NCBI GenBank assembly: GCA_965208775.1
Contig: OZ242360.1
Coordinates: 2,728,001 to 2,792,000, forward strand
Origin: JAPOVO01 sp026708165
GTDB taxonomy: Bacteria > Chloroflexota > UBA11872 > VXNJ01
Reading direction: 5' to 3'
Length of the DNA stretch: 64,000 nt
The notes beneath the pieces are model-generated. The model searched no databases. It saw only the letters and a list, made by a program, of their open reading frames with translations, and was not told the origin of the DNA. Positions 24,638-32,031 of the stretch are shown here, piece by piece. The position numbers and the translations under genes were made by a program. Positions within the stretch are counted from its first letter, which is position 1, and every line of letters starts with the position of its first letter.

Positions 24638-26167
24638 ATGAAGCAGCCCAGTAGTTTACGCAGACGAGACCTGCTCCGCTTCGGAGCTATTGGCGCCGCG
24701 GGAGCGGCCACCGCTGCCCTCGCAGGATGCGGTGAGACTCAGGTGGTCACGCAAGAGGTCGTCAAGGTCGTAACGCAGCAGGTGCCGGTCGAGAAGGTCG
24801 TCACCCAGGTCGTTGAAAAAGAAAGAGTCGTAGAAGTCGAGAAGCCGGTCGAAGTCGAAGTCGAGCGGGTAGTAACCCAAATCGTCGAAAAAGAAAAGGT
24901 CGTCGAAAAAGAGAAGATCGTAGAGAAAATCGTTACGGTCGAGGTGGCCCCTAAACTGCGATCCGTCACCCTGACGGGTTGGACGTTTGCCCACCTTCCG
25001 CGATGGCACAAAGCCAATGGCGACCTGTTCGCCGCCCAAACGAACGTCAAGACCGAGTGGGTTGGAGTCTCCGAGATTTGGGACAAGCTGTCGGTTGCCC
25101 TGCAGACGGGCGTTGGCGCTCCCGACATGGTGGATATCGAGCAAGGGCCGATGGGCCGATATCTCAAGGGCGATATTCAGTTGGTCGATCTCAAGCCCAT
25201 GCTCACGCGAGAAGGGTATTGGGACAAATTAGTCACGTCGAGGCAAGCTCTTTACACATGGGAGGGCAAGACCTACGGCGTGGAGTACGCTCTGACCCCG
25301 GTCGTGATGTACTACAACCTATCCCTTTTCGAGAAATACGGAATCGACCCGGAAGCGGGAATGGCCACCTGGGACGACTTCGTCGAGTCGGGACAAAGGA
25401 TGAAGAGCGCGTCAGGCGGAGAGACGCTGATTACCGGCACCGGTACGGGCGCTTTGCCGATGCCCATGGAGCCGATGTTCCGCCAGCGTAACCGCGACTA
25501 CTTCACGGCAGACGGGGAAGTCGGTCTCGACGATCCTGTGTTGATCGAGACCATGCAGTGGATGGAGGATCTTCGGGCCGAAGGCGGAATCGCCGATCGG
25601 GCCGAGCCGTGGAGTCCTGGTATGTGGGGGGCGTTCAAGGAAGAGCACCACGCAACGACCGTCGGAGCTGATTGGATAGCGGACTTTCTGCGCGACAACG
25701 TCGGGGCCGAAGGCGAAGGAAAGTGGCGAGCGCAGCCTTTGCCGTTGTGGGCCGGTGATCCCACCATGACCGACACGAGTTGCTGGGGCGGTACCGGCAT
25801 AATGATCACCACGCACACGCAGTTCGTTGAAGAGGCTTGGGAATACATCAAGTTCGGAATGCTGACCGTTGACGGCAGCGTTCGCCGTTACAAGGACATC
25901 AGCCAGTTCCCGGCCTATCTGCCCGCGATGGAGAGCAGCGAGATCTCATTCGCCGACCCCTACTACGGTGGTCAGGACCTGACTGAAGTCTTCAAGTTCG
26001 TCGCCAGGCGAGTGCCCGCGCAGCACCAGCATCCGTTCAGGCCCGAACTCCGCGACGTCTGGGAATCAAAGATTCTCCCCGACGTTCTCGACGGGAAGAT
26101 CGGCGTGGAAGAGGGGCTGACCCAGGCCGCGGCGGAAGTCCGCGACATTATCGCCAAGGGCGGCTAG
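24638..26167 (+). CDS. Sugar ABC transporter substrate-binding lipoprotein, Tat-exported
   Basis: Start at ATG 24638 after TTAGGGAGGATCGC. The signal has the twin-arginine motif RRRDLLRFGAI and a lipobox LAGC with Cys31. Residues about 36-102 are a low-complexity linker of VVTQ, VEK and VEKE repeats, which probably form an extended stalk. The remainder is a family 1 extracellular solute-binding domain (WTFAHLPRWHKANGDLFAAQ, SVALQTGVGAPDMVDIEQGP, VEEAWEYIKFGMLTVDGSV). Such proteins bind sugars or glycerol phosphate derivatives outside the cell. The operon continues with two permeases. The stalk type is common in Chloroflexota. Confidence 0.9.
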   Translation: MKQPSSLRRRDLLRFGAIGAAGAATAALAGCGETQVVTQEVVKVVTQQVPVEKVVTQVVEKERVVEVEKPVEVEVERVVTQIVEKEKVVEKEKIVEKIVTVEVAPKLRSVTLTGWTFAHLPRWHKANGDLFAAQTNVKTEWVGVSEIWDKLSVALQTGVGAPDMVDIEQGPMGRYLKGDIQLVDLKPMLTREGYWDKLVTSRQALYTWEGKTYGVEYALTPVVMYYNLSLFEKYGIDPEAGMATWDDFVESGQRMKSASGGETLITGTGTGALPMPMEPMFRQRNRDYFTADGEVGLDDPVLIETMQWMEDLRAEGGIADRAEPWSPGMWGAFKEEHHATTVGADWIADFLRDNVGAEGEGKWRAQPLPLWAGDPTMTDTSCWGGTGIMITTHTQFVEEAWEYIKFGMLTVDGSVRRYKDISQFPAYLPAMESSEISFADPYYGGQDLTEVFKFVARRVPAQHQHPFRPELRDVWESKILPDVLDGKIGVEEGLTQAAAEVRDIIAKGG

Positions 26168-26181
26168 CGCTTAGCACCTTG

Positions 26182-26220
26182 CCGGTGAGCCACGGCGGTT
26201 ATCGCGGCGTGGCTCACCGG
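26182..26220 (+). promoter_or_regulatory. Long hairpin between the binding protein and permease genes
   Basis: CCGGTGAGCCACG (26182-26194) pairs perfectly with CGTGGCTCACCGG (26208-26220). No T-run follows, so it looks like an mRNA-stabilising or partial-termination structure. Structures of this type after malE-like genes raise binding-protein levels above permease levels. That role is inferred here. Confidence 0.65.
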
Positions 26221-26294
26221 TGGGGTTGTACAACTACGACTGTGCTTGACGTATCACGGCCAAGACTTGACGGACTAACTGGAGGCCAGGCGTA

Positions 26295-27176
26295 TTGAAC
26301 CGGGATCGCCTGCAGAAACGATCAGCGCCATACATATTCACAGCGCCGTTCTTCATTTGGTTCAGCATCTTTGGTCTATTCCCCGTCATTTACGCCTTCT
26401 ACCTCAGCCTGCATCACCAGGTAGGACTGGTGGCCGAGCGCCCCTTCGTGGGGTTGCAGAACTACATCGACCTCATTCTCGATGAGCGATTCCGGCACTC
26501 GCTCTGGAACACCACCTACTACGGGCTTGGCAGCATCTTCGTCATCCTCCCCGCAGCGCTGATTCTGGCGCTTATCCTTCATTCGCCGACGCTTCGCATG
26601 AAGGGCGTATTCCGAATAGCGTTCTTCGTGCCCCTGCTAACGTCTAGTGTCGTAGTGGCGGTGATCTTCGCTCTGGTTTTCGATACCAGGTACGGATTGC
26701 TCAACAACTACATCGTTGAGCCGCTCGGGTTCGAGAGAATCAGCTGGCTACAGGACGGTAGCTTCGTCATTCCGGCGCTGGTGGTTATGGGGCTTTGGAA
26801 GTGGACCGGAGTTAACAGCCTGTACTATCTCGCCGGACTGCAAAACGCGAGTAAGGACATCGAGGAAGCGGCGCGCATCGACGGCGCCGGGCACTGGGCG
26901 GTATTCAGGTACGTAACGTTCCCGCAAATACAGCCCGTGGTTCTCTTCACCGTGATACTGTCCATAATCGGATCCTACAATCTCTTTGCCGAGCCATATC
27001 TGCTTCTCAGCAATTCGGGGGACCGTGGGCTTATGTCGATGGTCTATTTGTTCAACAATGCTTTCAGTTTTGCGAAGTTCACGTACGCTTCCGCTATCGG
27101 TTACATCCTGTTCTTCATAATTCTGGTTCTCTCAGTGGCCCAGTTGCGGATATTCAGCGTGTTTCGGGATGATTGA
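26295..27176 (+). CDS. Sugar ABC transporter permease (MalF/UgpA type)
   Basis: The 293-residue protein has six predicted membrane helices. The first is FFIWFSIFGLFPVIYAFYLS. The EAA loop, which contacts the ATPase, is KDIEEAARIDGAGHWAVFRY at about residues 194-213. It forms the translocation path together with the following gene. The start is TTG at 26295, with GGAGG sixteen bases before it. The operon order (binding protein, permease 1, permease 2) is typical of the CUT1 family, but no ATPase gene follows. Confidence 0.9.
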   Translation: MNRDRLQKRSAPYIFTAPFFIWFSIFGLFPVIYAFYLSLHHQVGLVAERPFVGLQNYIDLILDERFRHSLWNTTYYGLGSIFVILPAALILALILHSPTLRMKGVFRIAFFVPLLTSSVVVAVIFALVFDTRYGLLNNYIVEPLGFERISWLQDGSFVIPALVVMGLWKWTGVNSLYYLAGLQNASKDIEEAARIDGAGHWAVFRYVTFPQIQPVVLFTVILSIIGSYNLFAEPYLLLSNSGDRGLMSMVYLFNNAFSFAKFTYASAIGYILFFIILVLSVAQLRIFSVFRDD

Positions 27177-27179
27177 CAG

Positions 27180-28121
27180 TTGAAGTCCCGGACGTCCCCT
27201 TCGTCTCCCGACAGCCGCATGACAACAGCCCTTGGAGCTGGTGAGCAAGTCTACGGACCGATTGCATCGACCAGGGACTGGAAAGCCTCGCTTTCCAAAA
27301 CGCTCCGGAGTGCGCGGTCGGGAGCGCTGTTTGTGTTGCTGTCGATCGCGGCAATAATCACGTTCGTCCCGTTCGCGTACATGCTCAGTTCGTCGTTCAA
27401 GCGACGAGACGAGATCTACAGCGTGCCGGTAACGTGGATACCCAGCGAGATCGAGCCGCTCAACTATGTACGTCTCTTTGAAGAAATACCCTTTGCCCGG
27501 GAGTATCTCAACAGCGCGGTGATCGCCGTCATCGTCGTTGCGTCGGTTCTGTTCTTTTCCTCTCTGGCCGGATTTGCCTTCGCGAAATACCAGTTCCGGT
27601 TCAAGAATCAGATGTTCTTGTTTGTTCTGGCCACGATGATGATCCCGATTCAGGTTCAGGTTGTCCCGCTGTACCTCATTGTGAACTCGCTGGGCTGGCT
27701 AAATACCTACCAGGGTGTCTTCGTTCCCCAGGCGATGAGCGCCTTCGGCATCTTCCTCATGCGGCAGATGATGCTGAGCGTACCCGATGAAATCCTCGAC
27801 GCGGCAAGAGTGGATGGCGCAAGCGAGGTGGGCCTTTTCAGGCACGTGGCGATTCCGATGACCCGGGCCGGACTTCTGGTACTCGCTCTCCTAACAGCCT
27901 TGACATCGTGGAACGACTATCTGTGGCCCGTAATCGTCCTGCGCAGTGAAGACATGCTCACTGTACCGCTCGGACTGGCCGCGTTGATCAATACCTACAG
28001 AGTTGAATACGGCATGGTGCTGGCGGGCAGTACGCTCGCGATGCTTCCAGTGGTGGCTCTGTTTGTTGTTTTCAACAGGCATTTTGTCGCCGGTCTGACG
28101 TCCGGGGCCGTGAAGTTCTGA
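27180..28121 (+). CDS. Sugar ABC transporter permease (MalG/UgpE type)
   Basis: The 313-residue product begins three bases after its partner's stop. After an unusually long polar N terminus of about 45 residues, there are six membrane segments, starting with ALFVLLSIAAIITFVPFAYM. The EAA loop DEILDAARVDGASEVGLFRH lies at about residues 202-221, and the protein ends with a short C-terminal tail (FVAGLTSGAVKF), as in MalG. The start at TTG 27180 is uncertain. Internal ATG at 27219 gives a shorter N terminus. Confidence 0.9.
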   Translation: MKSRTSPSSPDSRMTTALGAGEQVYGPIASTRDWKASLSKTLRSARSGALFVLLSIAAIITFVPFAYMLSSSFKRRDEIYSVPVTWIPSEIEPLNYVRLFEEIPFAREYLNSAVIAVIVVASVLFFSSLAGFAFAKYQFRFKNQMFLFVLATMMIPIQVQVVPLYLIVNSLGWLNTYQGVFVPQAMSAFGIFLMRQMMLSVPDEILDAARVDGASEVGLFRHVAIPMTRAGLLVLALLTALTSWNDYLWPVIVLRSEDMLTVPLGLAALINTYRVEYGMVLAGSTLAMLPVVALFVVFNRHFVAGLTSGAVKF

Positions 28122-28170
28122 ACCGAGCAGCCTCGCGGCCGGCATCTTCAGACGGGTAACAGACACGACC

Positions 28171-28953
28171 ATGCGATTGAGCGGTAAAGTCGCCGTTGTA
28201 ACGGGCGCCGGGGCCGGTATCGGTCAAGCGATTGCGTTTGAGTTCGCAAGTGAAGGCGCGAAAGTCATCGTAGCCGAGATCGACGCCACTTCGTCTGAGC
28301 AATCCGCGAAGAAGATCCGGAACGCAGGCGGAGAGGCGATTGCGGTACTAACCGATGTCACGGATGACGCCAGCGTCCGACGGTTGGTTGAAACGACGGT
28401 GACGAAATTTGGCCCGCCCGATGTTCTGGTGAACAACGCGGCCGTGATGCCAATGGGAGCGATTGCGGACGCTAACCAGGATGATTGGGACCGCGTGATG
28501 GCGGTGAACGTTCGGGGCATATTTCACTGTTCCAAATACGTAATCCGTGAAATGAAGAAGCAGAAGCGGGGCGGTTCGATCATCAATCTCGGATCGGTGA
28601 CGGCGATAGTGGGGACACCCGGAATCGCAGCTTACACGGCGTCAAAAGGGGCCGTGGTGGCGCTAACGCGGCAGATGGCAATTGACTACGCGGACGACGC
28701 GATACGGGTGAACAGCATGTCGCCCGGAACCATCGACACGCCGATGCTTGCCAGGGCAGCGGCGCTGTCCGACGACGAGGAGAAGGCACGAGCCGGTTTC
28801 GACGCCATTCATCCAATCGGACGCGTCGGAACTCCGAACGAGATCGCCAGTGCGGCGGTATTCCTCGCAAGCGACGAATCGAGCTTTGTAACCGGTTCAA
28901 ATCTGGTTATCGACGGCGGATACACGGTTGCGGGTGCGTTGCCGATCGACTAG
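28171..28953 (+). CDS. Short-chain dehydrogenase/reductase (SDR)
   Basis: Classical 260-residue SDR. The cofactor loop VVTGAGAGIGQAIA is at residues 9-22, followed by VLVNNAAVMP (NNA motif), the Ser-containing IINLGSVTAI and YTASKGA with the catalytic Tyr and Lys. It ends in SNLVIDGGYTVAG, the standard C-terminal segment. It is 50 bases after the permease gene and is probably expressed with it, so a role in oxidation of the imported sugar is a reasonable inference. The substrate cannot be predicted. Confidence 0.88.
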   Translation: MRLSGKVAVVTGAGAGIGQAIAFEFASEGAKVIVAEIDATSSEQSAKKIRNAGGEAIAVLTDVTDDASVRRLVETTVTKFGPPDVLVNNAAVMPMGAIADANQDDWDRVMAVNVRGIFHCSKYVIREMKKQKRGGSIINLGSVTAIVGTPGIAAYTASKGAVVALTRQMAIDYADDAIRVNSMSPGTIDTPMLARAAALSDDEEKARAGFDAIHPIGRVGTPNEIASAAVFLASDESSFVTGSNLVIDGGYTVAGALPID

Positions 28954-28970
28954 CAAGACGAGAAAGCCAT

Positions 28971-29210
28971 ATGGAGACTGCACCTAACGCACAGAGAATC
29001 GATTCCGTAACGGGAGGACGTCCATTCCAACTGAATCTGCTCGTCGGCGACGACCAGACGGTTCTTGTCGATTCCGGTGGATCATGCGAGCCTGAAAACT
29101 TCATCTTCCACTACCTCAAGAATCTGAGGCTGACTGCGGGCGACCTCGACGTGGTGACCTTGCCCCACAACATCCCCGTTAAGCACGAGCCATCGGGAAC
29201 GTTGGCATAG
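28971..29210 (+). pseudogene. Truncated metallo-beta-lactamase-fold protein, N-terminal fragment
   Basis: The 79-residue ORF opens like an MBL-fold enzyme: FQLNLLVGDDQTVLVDSGGS, then HYLKNLRLTAGDLDVVTL. It breaks off where the metal-binding HxHxDH motif should be, and the last residues (PVKHEPSGTLA) come from the leader of the downstream duplicated unit. The rest of the enzyme is not found nearby, so the gene is broken. Confidence 0.6.
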
Positions 29211-29237
29211 CGCGGGACAGGAGCTAGCTAGATTGAG

Positions 29238-31934
29238 ATGACCGAAATCAACATCGTCGGTGAGACACATCCCCTAGTCGATCTGGCCGCGGCCGAATTG
29301 GGCCGATACGTTGGCTTGTCGCCGGCCGCACCTGACGACGCCCCAGAATTCGTGCTGCAGCACGGCCTCTCCGACATACACCCTCAGGGCTATGTAGTCT
29401 CCACCGAGGACGCTACGGTGACCATTGCGGCGGCTCAGCCCATCGGCGTCCTCTACGGCGTCTACGGCTACCTCGAAGAGGTCGGCTTCGGTTTCTATCT
29501 CGGGGGCGACACCTACCCCGATCCTGATGGTTTCCACTGGAATCCAGTCAATCTCCGGGCCGAGCCTGTATTCGACATACGCGGCAGTCTGGTGTGGCCC
29601 AACTTCCTGAACAGCCCGGCGACGTGGGACCTGCCCGACTACCAGGTCTTCTTCGACCAGATGGTCAAGATGAAGAACAACGTCGTGCACGTCCCGGCCT
29701 ATGGGACTCCGCTGGAAGCGTATCCGCCGGACGGCTCGGCGACATACTTTCTCGACTCGGCCCGCCGGCTTCACTATGCCGATGAGACCGCGTGGCGGGG
29801 CGGCGATCCGTTTGCGACATCGCTGACTTACGGTTGGGGCACACCGACACGCAGGTGGGGCCGGACTTCCGGTTTCAGATGCGAAGAGTTTGGCTTCGGA
29901 ACGGGCGACTGGTTCGACACGGAGGTATTCGGCTCGAAGGCGACGGTCGAAGGGGAGACTCGGGAGGAGCAGATAGTCGGCGCGCAAGAGACGTTTGCGC
30001 AGGCGCTTGAATACGCGGGCAAGCGGGGCCTGCAAATTGCGCTGGGCATGGAAGTGGAAGAGAATCCGTTCGACCCGGAAGTCGATTCCGCCCTGAACAG
30101 CCGCCTCAAACACATACTGAGCACCTACCCCACTCTCGACTACCTCGCCATCTGGCAGGCCGAATCGCGGTCATGGGTCGGACCCCGGCCGGGCGAGGTC
30201 GACGAGTGGTTCCAATCGCCGGCTTTTCAGGAGAAATACGAAGAAGTCTGCGAGCAGTTCGACTATTTGGGCAGGGCGGACCTTATAGCCGAGGGCGTGC
30301 GACTAAGCGCGTACGTCAACCGAATTCACGACATCGTATCCGAGCTTCGACCCGGCTTGCGGCTGCTCATTTGCGGCTGGGGCGGAGATCACTGGATGCT
30401 GTCTACCGATCTCTACTTGGGACTCGACAAGACGGTGCCGATCGACGTTATCTTCTCGTCTCTGGACAACATCGACCCCTCGGCGGCGAGGTCTGTAAGC
30501 GAGGTCTACGGGAAGCTATCCGAGGGTCGCGAGAGCTGGCCGGTACCGTGGTTCGAGTCGGACGCGGGCGGTTCCCGGCGAGACCAATGGGGCCCTCAGC
30601 CTAATACACACATCTTTGCCGACCTGTGCCGGGACGCGCGGGAAAAAGGATGTGAGGGGTTCATGGGCATCCATTGGCGCACGCGGGACCTGGAAGAGGT
30701 ATTCGCCTACAGCGCCCGCTATGCGTGGAATCACCAGATAGGTTACGACGAGTTTTACGACGATTACGCACGCACAGCCTACGCTTCGGAATATTCAGGG
30801 GAGATTGCGCTACTGCTACGCGAGCTGGATTCCATGGGACCGCGCTGGTCCGGTTCATGGGGGCAGTGGGAGTGCAGGCCATTCGAGTGGTTGGGTTCAA
30901 GCACCCAGTCCGACCAACCGGACAGCCGCCCCAGCCCTCTCAGCACCAGCCGGTTGCATCAGATTCGTGGGCGCGCATCTGCAGTGCTGGCCGACATCGA
31001 TCCCAAAACCCATCCCGCAGCCTACGACCGACTGCGGTGGCTGATACTCACGATCGACTGGATAACCCAATACGATCGGGTCTCGCTGCTGCTGGAGCCT
31101 CAAGGCACTTATCAGGTGCAGGCGGCGGAGTTGCATATGCACTACGCCCACGGAATGGGGGATCATTCGCAGGACGAGCGAGTCTGGGAACTCTATCGTT
31201 CGGCTCCGTTGGGCGAGGCGATGCTCGCTTTTGCGCAAAAGGTCGGCAGCCGGGGCGAGCTCGGCGCTCTCGCGACGATCAACGTCAAGGCTTACTCGAC
31301 TTATTTGGATACCGGACACATGATGGGTATTCATCGTGGGAATTGGCCGCCTGACTATGTCCGTGGTCGTGGCCGGAGGGATTCAGCCGTTGTCCAGTGG
31401 CGTCCTTCTGACAGCGCCAAGGGATACCGGTTATGGCGGCGTCAAGTCGGCGAAGCGGGCTGGGTCTGTGTCACCCCGGTCACGGTGACGCAGTGCGAAT
31501 TCGAAGATAAGGAGTTGGCCCCGGCTGTTTACGAATACGCGGTAACGTCAGTTGCTCAGCCGGCACTGGAAAGCCTTCGGTCGGTCAGCACGACGGTGCG
31601 GGTAGGTCCCCAGGTCGACGCACCGCTGGTACAAGTGTTGGAGCCCCCGACAGTTTTGTGGTCTGGGGACAAACTTGCGATTCGGTGCGTAGTCACGAGT
31701 GATCGTGACGTAACCTCCGTTGCAGTTCATAGAAGAAACGTGAACGGCGACTCGCTTGCGCCGATCGAGCTTCAACCCGGTCGTGGCTTTACCTACCGCA
31801 CAGAACTTCCGCTTGAGGGACTCGAAGGGGAAGTCTTGTTGTACGGGATCGAGGCGAAAGACGAGTTGGGACAGAGCGGCTTTTGGCCGACCGGTTATCC
31901 GACGGTATGGCGGTCGCTTTGCGTGCCGGGCTGA
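29238..31934 (+). CDS. Large glycoside-hydrolase-like protein (alpha-glucuronidase-type N domain, C-terminal FN3-like domain), copy 1
   Basis: The 898-residue product has an N-terminal domain like that of GH67/GH20b enzymes (ATVTIAAAQPIGVLYGVYGY, GFGFYLGGDTYPDPDGF). A presumed TIM-barrel follows, with NFLNSPATWDLPDYQVFFDQ, GMEVEENPFDPEVDSALNSR, YLAIWQAESRSW and FMGIHWRTRDLEEVFAYSAR. A fibronectin-III-like domain lies at about 715-800 (SAVVQWRPSDSAKGYRLWRR), and another beta domain ends the protein. No signal peptide is visible, so it may act inside the cell on imported oligosaccharide. Alpha-glucuronidase activity is a guess from the N domain. The catalytic residues were not verified. Confidence 0.6.
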   Translation: MTEINIVGETHPLVDLAAAELGRYVGLSPAAPDDAPEFVLQHGLSDIHPQGYVVSTEDATVTIAAAQPIGVLYGVYGYLEEVGFGFYLGGDTYPDPDGFHWNPVNLRAEPVFDIRGSLVWPNFLNSPATWDLPDYQVFFDQMVKMKNNVVHVPAYGTPLEAYPPDGSATYFLDSARRLHYADETAWRGGDPFATSLTYGWGTPTRRWGRTSGFRCEEFGFGTGDWFDTEVFGSKATVEGETREEQIVGAQETFAQALEYAGKRGLQIALGMEVEENPFDPEVDSALNSRLKHILSTYPTLDYLAIWQAESRSWVGPRPGEVDEWFQSPAFQEKYEEVCEQFDYLGRADLIAEGVRLSAYVNRIHDIVSELRPGLRLLICGWGGDHWMLSTDLYLGLDKTVPIDVIFSSLDNIDPSAARSVSEVYGKLSEGRESWPVPWFESDAGGSRRDQWGPQPNTHIFADLCRDAREKGCEGFMGIHWRTRDLEEVFAYSARYAWNHQIGYDEFYDDYARTAYASEYSGEIALLLRELDSMGPRWSGSWGQWECRPFEWLGSSTQSDQPDSRPSPLSTSRLHQIRGRASAVLADIDPKTHPAAYDRLRWLILTIDWITQYDRVSLLLEPQGTYQVQAAELHMHYAHGMGDHSQDERVWELYRSAPLGEAMLAFAQKVGSRGELGALATINVKAYSTYLDTGHMMGIHRGNWPPDYVRGRGRRDSAVVQWRPSDSAKGYRLWRRQVGEAGWVCVTPVTVTQCEFEDKELAPAVYEYAVTSVAQPALESLRSVSTTVRVGPQVDAPLVQVLEPPTVLWSGDKLAIRCVVTSDRDVTSVAVHRRNVNGDSLAPIELQPGRGFTYRTELPLEGLEGEVLLYGIEAKDELGQSGFWPTGYPTVWRSLCVPG

Positions 31935-32031
31935 GACTATCGTTCGACGTTATAGAGCAGTCAACATCTTCGTTAAGCTCGAGCCATCGGGAACGTCGGC
32001 ATAGCGCGGGACAGGAGCTAGCGAGATCGAG

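Noticed and set aside
29274..30113. Long minus-strand frame inside the first glycosidase-like gene
   Set aside because: The same shadow frame occurs in the second copy. It mirrors the codon bias of the coding strand, as usual in high-GC genes.
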